Shown here one piece after another: positions 45,496 through 57,696 of a DNA stretch of 64,000 bases. This stretch comes from Polytrichum commune. Taxonomy: Eukaryota > Streptophyta > Polytrichopsida > Polytrichales > Polytrichaceae. Position 1 is the first letter of the stretch. Each line of letters begins with the position of its first letter. Position numbers and translations under genes: made by a program. The DNA is taken from assembly GCA_950295325.1 (NCBI GenBank), contig OX485804.1:42842001-42906000 (forward strand), read 5' to 3'. Under the pieces are notes generated by a model that did not search any database, was not told where the DNA came from, and was given only the letters and a program-made list of their open reading frames with translations.

Positions 45496-46467
45496 TGTCG
45501 CGCACCTCTCCATGAGGAGTGCCCGAAACACCATGGGCACAAGGGGGACCCCGGAGTGACACCCGGGACTTGTGGCGCCGTTGGTGAGAGGGCCCAAGTG
45601 ATCCTAGTGTGGGTGAGGGCCCCGGGCGTTGGGAACGCCTCCCACCCACGGAGACTAGGAGGCACAAGGGTAAGGCCATGAGATATGCGTAGCTCATGGC
45701 GTGGTGATTCTAGAATGCTCAAGAACACCTCAATCGGAGGTGTGAGCTAGGAGTTATGGCCATTTGAGTGGGGCGCTGTCCCGGGACAGCGCCCTGGTGC
45801 AGCAGTGCCTGGGAGTGATTCCCGGGACTGCCAAGGTTCAAACAGGCATAACTTCCCCAAGACTTGCCCGAATGGGGCAAGTGAGGAGTCCATCGGCATC
45901 TACGTGAAGCGTAGATGAAGATGGAGTGGTTGGTTGTTATGATCAGACATCATACAAGGAAGTTATGATGGTCTGAAGCTGCTAGGGGGTTCTAGGCCCA
46001 GCAGCTAAAGGAAAATGTCCACTTGGCCCCAACTCTTGGTAGAGAGACAAGAGGTTGGTTGACGGTGGGGTAGGGGCCCCGCGTGAAGTCCTAGAGGCTT
46101 ATATGGGTGAGGTGGTGTGGCCTCACCCACCCGAGGCCGAACGGCAAGGCCTCCATGGGCTTTGGCCTATTGTGAGGCCATAGTTGCCTAGTATGGTTCG
46201 GGTTGTTGTAGTGTTGCTCCGGCAACGCGATGATCAACATAAGATTGGACTTCCATGGATGGAAGTCCACATCTAAGGATTGGTTACCGATTAAGGGGTG
46301 AGTCCCGAAAGCAAAGTAGGAGGGTTGGTTCCCTCCTATGAACTATTGGTCCGGGGTAAGAGGAGCTATCCATTAGCATGGCAAAATGCGAAGGGTTAGC
46401 GACTCGTAACCTTTGCTAGAATTGAAAATTGGCAAGATTATTAAGGGACCTAGCAAGGGTTGCGACA
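45496..46467 (+). repeat. First LTR of the tandem array (5' LTR of E3)
   Basis: 972 bp; looks identical to the middle LTR in the blocks compared. Inserted in the TNPA-like exon. Confidence 0.93.
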
Positions 46468-46469
46468 TG

Positions 46470-46489
46470 TGGTATCAGAGCAGGGTTCC
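46470..46489 (+). promoter_or_regulatory. Primer-binding site of element E3
   Basis: TGGTATCAGAGCAGGGTTCC, two bases after the LTR. Confidence 0.9.
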
Positions 46490-46531
46490 AATATTTGAGC
46501 TAGCACTTTGAGGTAGACATGGCTATCAAAA

Positions 46532-47100
46532 ATGCGGGTTATGATGGTGAGCCCGGGGTTTCCAAAAGGTTGTGAGGCTCAAATTGGAACAAGGATCATG
46601 TGCAAGTGGATTTTGACCATACCATTGATTCTAATGACAATGGTGGGCATGAGGGTGGATTCGGTGAGCAAAATGGAGGAGTGCTTTGAAAAGGCTCCCG
46701 CAAACCTCAAAAAACATTTGGGGCCTAGAATACCGAAAGCACCCAAAACCTTGGAGGGCATTAATGTTGGATTGAAATTCCAATTCGAAATGCTTAGAAG
46801 GTGGTGATGTTGAAATGAACTTGGGGCACATGAGGCACGCGGGGTCTCTTAAGGCGTATATGTGCGAATTTCACACCCAAATGAATGGTACATCTAGGAT
46901 GGACGAGCTTTCTAAGAAATGCATCGTTTTAGGTGGGTTTCAAAAGCGGGTGGTGAAAACCATGTTCAAGACCCCAAAGCATCTTGAGGACGTAGTGCGA
47001 ATCATAAAGATTTGAAAAGCATTGAAGCCGATGTTCCTAAGAAGAAGTTGGACGGCACATCACCACAAAGTGGGTTTAGCCGAAAGAGGCCCCAAGGAAA
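46532..47100 (+). pseudogene. gag remnant of element E3
   Basis: Same position and same decayed frames as in E1, E2 and E4. A 91-codon open stretch (46,532-46,807) is the longest. Confidence 0.5.
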
Positions 47101-47109
47101 TGAGCGCAA

Positions 47110-47300
47110 GTAGTTTGGCCCATTATACCAAGGCAAATCATGCTAGCTCGTGCCGTGGACGAAATGTGAGAAGGTGGTTTGGTGGTACCAAGCTAGATCA
47201 TATTTGTGCCACGGACGGAGTGTTAAAAGTTGGCCTTGCGGACCAAGCCAAACTCATGGTGTTGCCGAGGACCAAATGTTAGACGATGGCTTTGTGGCCA
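47110..47300 (+). repeat. Short 56-bp-type repeat tract in element E3
   Basis: Only about two to three units with the CGGACGGA or TGGACGAA core, fewer than in E2 or E4, so the copy number varies between elements. Confidence 0.6.
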
Positions 47301-47379
47301 AGGCTAGTAGACTTAAGCCAAGGCCAACTATTTTATATCTTGAGGCTCAAATGAATGGGACAAACGTCTAATGGGTTGA

Positions 47380-50300
47380 CAAAGAGGCAAGCCATGCCTT
47401 CTTGAGCCCAAAACTCATAAGGGAGTTGGGGCTTGCCGATTGGTAGAGCGGGCAAGCCCACGAAGGTGCGGTTTGGAAAGGGCAAACCGCATGAGACAAA
47501 GGAGGCCGCGATGCATGTAACCTTTCAATGTGGGACATTGGATTTTTGTCAAAATTTCACACCATGTGAAATAGATGAAATGCATGTCATTGTGAAGGCC
47601 GCCTTCTTTGAAACTCACATGATAGATGTAAGGTGCAAGCCGGTGTGCTTGCGGTGCATTATGATGTGTCATAATGGCAAAGAATTGAAGTTCAAATTGA
47701 CAAGGACTCCTATGGTAGGAGGATCTAAGTTGAATTTGGTTTTAATGGACCAAATGAAAAATAGAAAGCATAATGGTCGTGGTTCAATTGGAGCAACTCC
47801 AAGGAACGTATGGGGAGGCTAGGAAAGATGGGCCTCCCCCAAACAACATTGGTGTGATGTTGGTGAGATACAAGGATGTATTCACCAATGTGTTGCCCAA
47901 AAAGCTACCGCCAAGGAGTGAAAAATAACTTTGCTCAACGAGAGATTGAGTTCTTAAGGTATGTGGTGACAAAGGAAGTTGGTGGACGAACATGAAGAAT
48001 GTCAAGGCAATCCAAAAGGATAATTGGCCCTTCATTCAAAAATGGCTTAGGTCATTTGTTGGCCTAGCCAACTACTACCACCACTTCATTCGAGAGTTTT
48101 CTAAGGTTGCTAGGACCTTATTCAACTTATTGAGGAAAATGGCTATCCCAAGAGTGGGATGAGCCTTGTCACCAAGCCTTTGGGGAGCTCAAAAGCAAGT
48201 TCTCTTCGCCGCCCGTGCTTAAGTTCGCGAACTTTGACAAACCTTTTGAGGTGCATACGGGGGCGAATGACTTTACCATTGGCGGATGTTGATCCATGAT
48301 GGATGACCATTGCTTATGGGAGCATTAAGCTCCATGGTTGCCGAACCTTATGCGACTTGTGAAAGAAATGGCTATTCCAATAGTGGGTTGAGCCGTGTCT
48401 CTAAGTCTTTGGGGAGCTTAAGACCAAGTTCTCTTCGCCGCCCGTACTCAAGTTTGCGAAATTTGTCAAACCTTTTGAGGTGCATACGGGGGCGAGTGAC
48501 TTTACCATTGGCGGATGTTGATCCAAGATGGATGCCCATTGCATATGGGAGTATTAAGCTTAAAGGTTGTCAAACCTTGTGCGACCTATGAAAGAAATGG
48601 CTATCTCAAGAGTGGGATGAGCCTTGCCCCAAAGTCTTTGGGGAGCTTAATACAAAATTGTCTTTGCCACCCGTGCTCAAGTTCGCGGAGCTTGACAAAC
48701 CTTTTGAGGTGCATACGGGGGGACGAGTGACTTTGCCATTGGCGGATGGTTAATGTAAGATGGATGGCCATTGCATATGAGAGCGTTAAGCTTGATGGTT
48801 ATCCGACCTTATCCGACTTGTGAGAGAAATGGCTATCCCAAGAGTGGGATGAGCCTTGCCACCAAGTCTTTAGGGAGCTTGAGAGCAAGTGTTCTTAGAC
48901 GCCCGTGCTCAAGTTCGCGGAGCTTGACAAACCTTTTGAGGTGCATACGGGGGTGAGCGACTTTGCTAATGGCGGATTGTTGATGTAAGATGGATGGCCA
49001 TTGCATATGGGAGCATAAAGCTCGATGGTTGTCAAAGAAGACAACCAACTCATGACAAAGAATTTCTTTGCCGTAGTGCATTGCTTGAAGATGTGGCGAC
49101 ACTATTTGGGATCGCACAAAGCAAAGGTCTACATGGACAATGTGTCCTAAAAGAATTTTGACACTCAAGCGCAAGTGAGCGCTAAGTCATTGCGGTGGCA
49201 TGATAGTTTGGCGCTTATGAAGGTGGATTTGATCCACAAACCGGACCGTGGAAATGTGGTGCCGGATGCGCTAAGTAGACGGGAAGAGTTCCAAGCAATG
49301 AGAACCATCCAAACCTTGTGGCTAATGTGTGCCGGCGAAGGAAACTTGTGATGCAAGATACGGGAGGGGTAAATTTAATACCCCAAAGCACAAATGTTTT
49401 TAGGTGAGCTTCGCAAGAGCAAGGTGCTCAAAGAGGTTAAGTTGGTGGACGGATTGTTCAAGTGTAAACAAAGTCGGGTGTATGTGCCACAAGGCAAGTT
49501 GAGGCTATCGGTTTTGAAGGAAGAATGTGATAGTCCTATTGCCGGCCATAGAGGAGAAAGAAAAAGCCGCCATAGAATGGTGTCATGGGGGTACCATTGG
49601 CGGTGCATAAAGAAGGATATAACCCACTTTGTGAAGGCTTGGATGAAGTGCCAAGTGAACCGAGCCTCTTACCAAAAGCAAGGCGGTTTCTTGCAACCGT
49701 TGCCTATCCCGTCGGCGCCATGGCATAGTATGTGCATGGACTTGATCATAAGTTTGTCGGAGTCACATGGGTATGATGCCATCTTGTTGATGGTAGAGCG
49801 GTTTGCCAAGTTGGCACACATGGTGCCAATTGTGGGAACCGCCACCGTGTTGGAGACCGCATAGCCTTTTCTCAAAGGATGGTTGAGGCACCACGGGTTG
49901 CCAAGAGTGATTGTGTGGGATCAAGATCCAAAGTTCACAAGTGCATTTTCAATGCAATTCTCTAAGGAGGTCGGATGAAACTAAGGTTTACCACGGCCTT
50001 GCATTCCCAAATGAATGGGAAAGCGGAGCATGTGAATGTAGTCTTGAAGCAATACTTGAGGAACTTGGTGGGGGCGGACCAAGGAGATTGGGCTGTCTAT
50101 GTGGGTCGAGCGGAGTGTAATTGCAATGTAGCAACGCACTTGGCTACCAAGGGGTGGTCTTTCGTGGTGGCTTATGGAGTGGATGCGCTCCAACCTATTA
50201 ACCTAGCTCTCGAGGGGGCACATTCAACACTAGAGTTCAACCAAGATGGTGAGGACTTGGCCAAGGATGGTAAACAAGTCTTGGAGATGACCAAGTTGTT

Positions 50301-50390
50301 GGTGGAGAAAGCCCGAAGGTGCTACGGAGTGCAAATCAATGCCGGAAGACGCGAAGTGGAGTATGAGGTGGGCCAATAAGGTGTTGTTGA
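47380..50390 (+). pseudogene. pol remnant of element E3
   Basis: A fragment reading HAFLSPKLIRELGL marks the end of the protease fold, its DS/TG part missing. The protease spacer ends at TAG (47,820). The RT core is missing at about 47,915-47,940. The thumb/RNase H start is present four times (units start 48,136, 48,365, 48,594 and 48,826). RNase H lies at about 49,030-49,350 and integrase at 49,394-50,380, with TAG after ETA at 49,862. Confidence 0.8.
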
Positions 50391-50549
50391 ATGTGGACAA
50401 CTTCACCTTGCCCAAAGGCCTTACTTCAAAAGTTCATGTCCAAAATTGGAGCTTCGTTTTACATTGTGGAACAAGTGTTCAAGGACATGTATAAGTTGGA
50501 ATTACCGCCCGAGATCAAAGTGCATCCGACATTTCATGTCTCATTACGA

Positions 50550-50840
50550 AAGTCATTTTAGGACGACACCTTGTGGCCCGATCACAAGCAAGTGATTAGG
50601 CCACCTCCCGACCTTGTGGAGGTCATTTGGAACATGAGGTAGGAGGGCACCCTCAAGTGTAGGAAGCCCAAGTGAAAATGAAAAAAATGTACAAAAGAGT
50701 ACTTGGTGAAATGGTGAGGATACCATGAAAAAGAAACCGCTTGGGTGGCGGCAAGAGACATGGTGAACACCAATGAATTGGTGAAGCACTTTGAAGAAAC
50801 TAAGGCTAGACATTCCAATAAAATGAAGCGTAGGCATTGA
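50550..50840 (+). pseudogene. Chromodomain remnant of element E3
   Basis: Broken chromodomain with the same tail as in E1, E2 and E4, ending at TGA near 50,840. Confidence 0.6.
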
Positions 50841-51642
50841 TGAGGACATCAATCTCCTTTAGTGGGGGAGAGACGCTAGTAGCACACTTAGCTTCGAGGT
50901 TAATTATGCCACAACATGAACTTGTTCTTTGGCTTGAGGGAATAAAGTCCAAACTTTAGTGGTGCAAAGAGAAAAGTATGAGATGAGGTCCTAGTCTTAT
51001 ACTTGTGCTTGGTTAATGGAAGAGGGGGAATAGATATGCCAAACTAGGTTGGGTAAGCCGAGTAATTGGGGGCCATGGCTTGGAGGGGCCTTGGATAAAA
51101 CCAAGAAACTTCTTCGTTATGGGCTTGTCCGGGCGGGGGCAAGGTGATGGCGCGTGCTCATAAAAGTGCTACCCGCGAGCTAACGAGAGTTGGCGCATGG
51201 GAGTCATGAACCCATGTCTCGAAAGAGCAAAGTGGGAACCGAGTCGGGCGGGACTTGGCATCACCCCCGTGCGATCGAGGCGTGGCTTAACAATGGAAAG
51301 CCATCTCGGAGTTGCAACCGAGACAACTTAGTGGAAGCGTTGAGGTCTCGCCTAGATGTGTCACGTTAGGCTAGTGGAGCCTAACGGGGGAGGCCCCAAA
51401 GGAGGGGCAACCCATGTGAGTCCCGAAGTAGGTGGGTCTAGTATAGGTTAGGTCCTTGGATGAGAGATCCAAAGTCGCTAACAGACCACCTAGGAACGAC
51501 ACCTTTGGGACTATGCCAAATTTGAAGATGCATTGTGGGGGTCGCGCCCTAAGGTAAACACAATGCCGCACCATAGAGGATGGCAACTTGAGAATTGGCG
51601 TGCCGACTACAAGTATAGTCGATGAGGGCATCGACTCCGTTT

Positions 51643-51654
51643 GGTGGGGGTGAG
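51643..51654 (+). promoter_or_regulatory. Polypurine tract of element E3
   Basis: GGTGGGGGTGAG against the middle LTR. Confidence 0.85.
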
Positions 51655-52626
51655 TGTCGCGCACCTCTCCATGAGGAGTGCCCGAAACACCATGGGCACA
51701 AGGGGGACCCCGGAGTGACACCCGGGACTTGTGGCGCCGTTGGTGAGAGGGCCCAAGTGATCCTAGTGTGGGTGAGGGCCCCGGGCGTTGGGAACGCCTC
51801 CCACCCACGGAGACTAGGAGGCACAAGGGTAAGGCCATGAGATATGCGTAGCTCATGGCGTGGTGATTCTAGAATGCTCAAGAACACCTCAATCGGAGGT
51901 GTGAGCTAGGAGTTATGGCCATTTGAGTGGGGCGCTGTCCCGGGACAGCGCCCTGGTGCAGCAGTGCCTGGGAGTGATTCCCGGGACTGCCAAGGTTCAA
52001 ACAGGCATAACTTCCCCAAGACTTGCCCGAATGGGGCAAGTGAGGAGTCCATCGGCATCTACGTGAAGCGTAGATGAAGATGGAGTGGTTGGTTGTTATG
52101 ATCAGACATCATACAAGGAAGTTATGATGGTCTGAAGCTGCTAGGGGGTTCTAGGCCCAGCAGCTAAAGGAAAATGTCCACTTGGCCCCAACTCTTGGTA
52201 GAGAGACAAGAGGTTGGTTGACGGTGGGGTAGGGGCCCCGCGTGAAGTCCTAGAGGCTTATATGGGTGAGGTGGTGTGGCCTCACCCACCCGAGGCCGAA
52301 CGGCAAGGCCTCCATGGGCTTTGGCCTATTGTGAGGCCATAGTTGCCTAGTATGGTTCGGGTTGTTGTAGTGTTGCTCCGGCAACGCGATGATCAACATA
52401 AGATTGGACTTCCATGGATGGAAGTCCACATCTAAGGATTGGTTACCGATTAAGGGGTGAGTCCCGAAAGCAAAGTAGGAGGGTTGGTTCCCTCCTATGA
52501 ACTATTGGTCCGGGGTAAGAGGAGCTATCCATTAGCATGGCAAAATGCGAAGGGTTAGCGACTCGTAACCTTTGCTAGAATTGAAAATTGGCAAGATTAT
52601 TAAGGGACCTAGCAAGGGTTGCGACA
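51655..52626 (+). repeat. Middle LTR, shared by E3 and E4
   Basis: 972 bp. It serves as 3' LTR of E3 and is followed by the E4 primer site. It carries the same private variants as the first LTR. Confidence 0.93.
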
Positions 52627-52628
52627 TG

Positions 52629-52648
52629 TGGTATCAGAGCAGGGTTCC
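52629..52648 (+). promoter_or_regulatory. Primer-binding site of element E4
   Basis: TGGTATCAGAGCAGGGTTCC, two bases after the middle LTR. Confidence 0.9.
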
Positions 52649-52690
52649 AATATTTGAGCTAGCACTTTGAGGTAGACATGGCTATCAAAA

Positions 52691-53260
52691 ATGCGGGTTA
52701 TGATGGTGAGCCCGGGGTTTCCAAAAGGTTGTGAGGCTCAAATTGGAACAAGGATCATGTGCAAGTGGAGTTTGACCATACCATTGGTTCTAATGACAAT
52801 GGTGGGCACTAAGGTGGATTCGGTAAGGAAAATGAAGGAGTGCTTTGAAAAGGGCTCCCACAAACCTCCAAAAGTATTTGGGGCCTAGAATACCGAATGC
52901 ACCTAAAACCTTGGAGGGTATTAATTTTGGATTGAAATTCCAATTTGAAATGCTTAAAAGGTGGTGATGTTGGAATTGGTGCAAATGAGGCACCCGGGGC
53001 CTCTTAAGGCCTATGTGCGCTATTCAAACGCACAAGTGAAAGATACACCTAAAATGGACGACCTTGTGAGACATGCATCGTTTTAGGTGGGAATTCAAAA
53101 GCGGGTGGTGAATTCCATGTCCGAGTCCCCAAAGCTTCTTGAGGACGTATCGGGAATCTTTAAGATTTGAAGAACATTGAAGTCGATGGTCCTAAAAAGA
53201 AGTTCGACGGCGTACCACCATGAAGTGGGTTTAGCCGAAAAAGGTCTCAAGGAAATGGGC
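52691..53260 (+). pseudogene. gag remnant of element E4
   Basis: Decayed frames homologous to the other copies, with its own extra substitutions. Confidence 0.5.
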
Positions 53261-53282
53261 ATAAGTAGTGTGGCCGTTATAC

Positions 53283-53545
53283 CAAGGCAAATCATGCTCG
53301 TTCCGCGGACGCAATGTGGGAAGGTGGCTTTGTGGTACCAAGCCAAATCATATTTGTGCCGTATGCGGAATGTTAGAAGTTGGTTTTATGCTACTAATCC
53401 ATATAATGTTTGGGCCGCGGACGGAATGTTACAATGTGAATTGGTGGTACCAAGCTAGAACATATTTGTGCCGCGGACGGGATGTTAAAAGTTGGCTTTG
53501 CGGACCAAGCCAAAACATATTGTTGCCGTGGACCGAATGTTAGAC
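53283..53545 (+). repeat. 56-bp-type tandem repeats in element E4
   Basis: About five units carrying the CCGCGGACG or CCGTGGACC core; more diverged than in E2. Confidence 0.75.
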
Positions 53546-53659
53546 TATGGCTTTGTGGCCAAGGCTAATAGCCTTAAGCCAAGGCCAAGTCTTTTATACC
53601 TTGAGGCTCAAGTAATCGGAGATATGTCTCATGAGTTGACAAAGAGGCAATGGACTCTT

Positions 53660-56451
53660 TCATGAGCCCAAAGCTCATAAGGGGGTTGGGGCTTGTCGAC
53701 GCATAGAGCGGGCAAGCCCACCAAGGTGCGGTTTGCAAAGGGCGAACCGCATGAAGCAAAGGAAGCCGCGATGCATGTAACCTTTCAATGTGGGACATTG
53801 AATTTTGTCAAAATTTCACACCATTTGAAATTAATAAGGTGCATGTCATTGTAAAGGTCACCTTCTTTGAAACTCACATGATAGATGTGAGGCCGAAGCC
53901 GGTGTGCTTGCGGTGCATTATGATGTGTCATAATGACAAGGAGATGAAGTTCAAATTGACAAGGAGTCCTATGGTAGGAGGATCCAAGTTGAATTTGGTC
54001 TTAATGGACCAAATGCAAAATGGAAAACATAATGGTTGGAGTTCAATTGGAGCAACTCCAAAGAACTTATGGGGAGGCTAGGAAAGATGGGCCTCCCCTA
54101 AACCGTTTGGTGGGATGTTGGTGAGATACAAGGATGTATTCACCAATGTGTTGCCCAAAGAGTTACCGCCAAGGAGTGAAAAAAAAAAAAAAAAAACTTG
54201 CTCAACAAGAGATTGAGTTCTTGAGGTATGTGATGACAAAGGAAGTTGGTGGATGAACATGACAAATGTCAAGGCAATCCAAGAGGAGAATTGGCCCTTG
54301 ACTCAAGAGAAGGGCTAAGGTCATTTGTTGGCCTAGCCAACTACTACCACCACTTCATTCGAGGTGTTTCTAAGGTTGCTAGGACCTTAGTCAACTTGTT
54401 GGAAAAATGGCTATCCCAAGAGTGGGATGAGCCTTGTTACCAAGTCTTTGAGGAGTTTAAGAGCAAGCTTTCTTAGACGCCCGTGCACAATTTTGCAAAA
54501 TTTGACAAACCTTTTGAGATGCATACGGGGGCGAGTGACTTTACCATTGGCGGATGTTGATCCAAGATGGATGCCCATTGCATATGGGAGCATTAAGCTT
54601 AAAGGTTGTCAAACCCTGTGCGACTTGTGAAAAAAATGGCTATCTTAAGAGTGGGATGAGCCTTGCCCCCAAAGTCTTTGGGGAGCTTAATACAAAGTCG
54701 TCTTTGCCACCCGTGTTCAAGTTCGCGGAGCTTGACAAACCTTTTGAGGTGAATACGGGGTGGCGAGTGACTTTGCCATTGGCGGATGGTTAATGTAAGA
54801 TGGATGGCCATTGCATATGAGAGCGTTAAGCTTGATGGTTATCCGACCTTATCCGACTTGTGGAAGAATTGGCTATCCCAAGAGTGGGATGAGCCTTGCC
54901 ACCAAGTCTTTAGGGAGCTTGAGAGCAAGTGTTCTTAGACGCCCGTGCTCAAGTTCGCGGAGCTTGACAAACCTTTTGAGGTGCATACGGGGTTGATTAA
55001 CTTTGCCAATGGCGGATTGTTGATGTAAGATGGATGGCCATTGCATATGGGAGCATGAAGCTCGATGGTTGTCAAAGAAGACAACCAACTCATGACAAAG
55101 AACTTCTTTGTCGTAGTGCATTGCTTGAAGATGTGGCGACACTATTTGGGGTCGCACAAAGCAAAGGTCTACATGGACAATGTGTCCTAAAAGAATTTTG
55201 ACATTCAAGCGCAAGTAAGCGCCAAGTCATTGCGGTGGCATGATAGTTTGGCGCTTATGAAGGTGGATTTGATCCACAAACCGGACCGTGGAAATGTGGT
55301 GCCGGATGCGCGAAGTAGACCGGATGAGTTCCAAGCAATGAGAACCATCCAAACCTTGTGGCTAATGTGTGCCGGCGAAGGAAACTTGTAATGCAAGATA
55401 CGGGAGGGGTAAATTCACTACCCCAAAAGCACAAAAACTTTTAGGTGAACTTCGCAAGAGCAAGGTGCTCAAAGAGGTTAAGTTGGTGGACGGATTGTTC
55501 AAGTGCAAGCAAAGTTGGGTGTATGTGCCACAAGGCAAGTTGAGGCTATCGGTTTTGAAGGAGGAATTTGATAGTCCTATTGCCGGCCTTAGAGGAGAAA
55601 GAAAAAATCGCCATACAATGGTGTCATGGAGGTACCATTGGCGGTGCATAAAGGAAGATATAGCCCACTTTGTGAAGGCTTGAATCAAGGTTCAAATGAA
55701 CCGAGCCTCTTACCAAAAGCAAGGCGGTTTCTTGCAACCGTTGCCTATCCCGTCGGCGCCATGGCATAGTATGTGCATGGACTTGATCACAAGTTTGCCG
55801 GAGTCACATGGGTATGATGCCATCTTGTTGATGGTAGAGCGGTTTGCCAAGTTGGCACACATGGTGCCGATTGTGGGAACCGCCACCGCGTTGGAGACCG
55901 CATAGCCTTTTCTCAAAGGATGGTTGAGGCACCACGGGTTGCCAAGAGTGATTGTGTGGGATCAAGATCCAAAGTTCACAAGTGCATTTTCAATGCATTT
56001 CTCTAAGGAGGTTGTATTGAAACTAAGGTTTAGCACGGCCGTGTATTCCCAAATGGATGGGAAAACAAAGCGTGTGAATGGAGACTTGAAGCAATACTTG
56101 AGGAACTTGGTGGGGGCGGACCAAGGAGATTGGGCGGACTATGTGGGTCGAGCGGAGTGTAATTGCAATGTAGCCACGCACTTGGCTACCAAGGGGTGGT
56201 CTTTGGTGGTGGCTTATGGAGTGGATGCGCTCCAACCTATTAACCTAGCTCTCGAGGGGGCACATTCAACACTAGAGTTTAACCAAGATGGTGAGGACTT
56301 GGCCAAGGATGGTAAACAAGTCTTGGAGATGACCAAGTTGTCGGTGGAGGAAGCCCGAAGGTGCTACGGAGTGCTAGTAAATGCCGGAAGACGCGAAGTG
56401 GAGAATGAGGTGGGCCAAAAGGTGTTGTTGAATGTGAACAACTTCACTTAG
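53660..56451 (+). pseudogene. pol remnant of element E4
   Basis: The protease spacer ends at TAG (54,079). At the RT deletion junction the short A run of the other copies has expanded to 18 A (about 54,179-54,196). The thumb/RNase H start is present three times (units start near 54,404, 54,632 and 54,868). RNase H lies at about 55,070-55,390 and integrase at 55,430-56,451, with TAG after ETA at 55,903. The integrase C-terminal half (55,924-56,451) is open for 175 codons. Confidence 0.8.
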
Positions 56452-56589
56452 CCGGACGACCTCGCTCCAAAAGTTCATGTCCAAAATTGGAGCTTCGTTT
56501 TCCATTGTGGAACAAGTGTTCAAGGACATGTATAAGTTGGAATTACCGCCGGAGATCAAAGTGCATCCGACATTTCATGTCTCATTACG

Positions 56590-56890
56590 AAAGTCATTTT
56601 AGGACGACACCTTGTGGCCCGATCACAAGCAAGTGATTAGGCCACGTCCCGACCTTGTGGAGGTCATTTGGAACATGAGGTAAGAGGGCATCCTCAAGTG
56701 TAGGAAGACCAAGTGAAAATGAAAGAAAATGTACAAAGGAGTACTTGGTGAAATGGTGAGGATACCATGAGAAAGAAGCCGTTTGGGTAGCGGCAAGAGA
56801 CATGATGAACGCCAAGGAATTGGTAAAGCACTTTGAAGAAACTAAGGCTAGACATTCCAATAAAATGAAGCGTAGGCATTGATGAGGACA
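56590..56890 (+). pseudogene. Chromodomain remnant of element E4
   Basis: Same broken chromodomain and tail as the other copies. Confidence 0.6.
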
Positions 56891-57684
56891 TCAATCTCCT
56901 TTAGTGGGGGAGAGACGCTAGTAGCACACTTAGCTTCGAGGTTAATTACTCCACAACATGAACTTGTTCTTTGGCTTGAGGGAATAAAGTCCAAACTTTA
57001 GTGGTGCAAAGAGAAAAGTATGAGATGAGGTCCTAGTCTTGTACTTGTGCTTGGTTAATGGAAGAGGGGGAATAGATATGCCAAACTAGGTTGGGTAAGC
57101 CGAGTAATTGGGGGCCATGGCTTGGAGGGGCCTTGGATAAAACCAAGAAACTTCTTAGTTGTGGGCTTGTCCGGGCGGGGACAAGGTGATGGCGCGTGCT
57201 CATAAAAGTGCTACCCGCGAGCTAACGAGAGTTGGCGCATGGGAGTCATGAACCCATGTCTCGAAAGAGAAAAGTGGGAACCGAGTCGGGCGGGACTTGG
57301 CATCACCCCCGTGCGATCGAGGCGTGGCTTAACAATGGAAAGCCATCTCGGAGTTGCAACCGAGACAACTTAGTGGAAGCGTTGAGGTCTCGCCTAGATG
57401 TGTCACGTTAGGCTAGTGGAGCCTAACGGGGGAGGCCCCAAAGGAGGGGCAACCCAAGTGAGTCCCAAAGTAGGTGGGTCTAGTGTAGGTTAGGTCCTTG
57501 GATGAGAGATCCAAGGTCGCTAACGGACCACCTAGGAACGACACCTTTGGGACTATGCCAAATTTGAAGATGCATTGTGGGGGTCGCGCCCTAAGGTAAA
57601 CACAATGCCGCACCATAGAGGATGGCAACTTGAGAATTGGTGTGCCGACTAGGAGTATAGTCGATGAGGGCATCGACTCCGTTT

Positions 57685-57696
57685 GGTGGGGGTGAG
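57685..57696 (+). promoter_or_regulatory. Polypurine tract of element E4
   Basis: GGTGGGGGTGAG against the third LTR. Confidence 0.85.
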
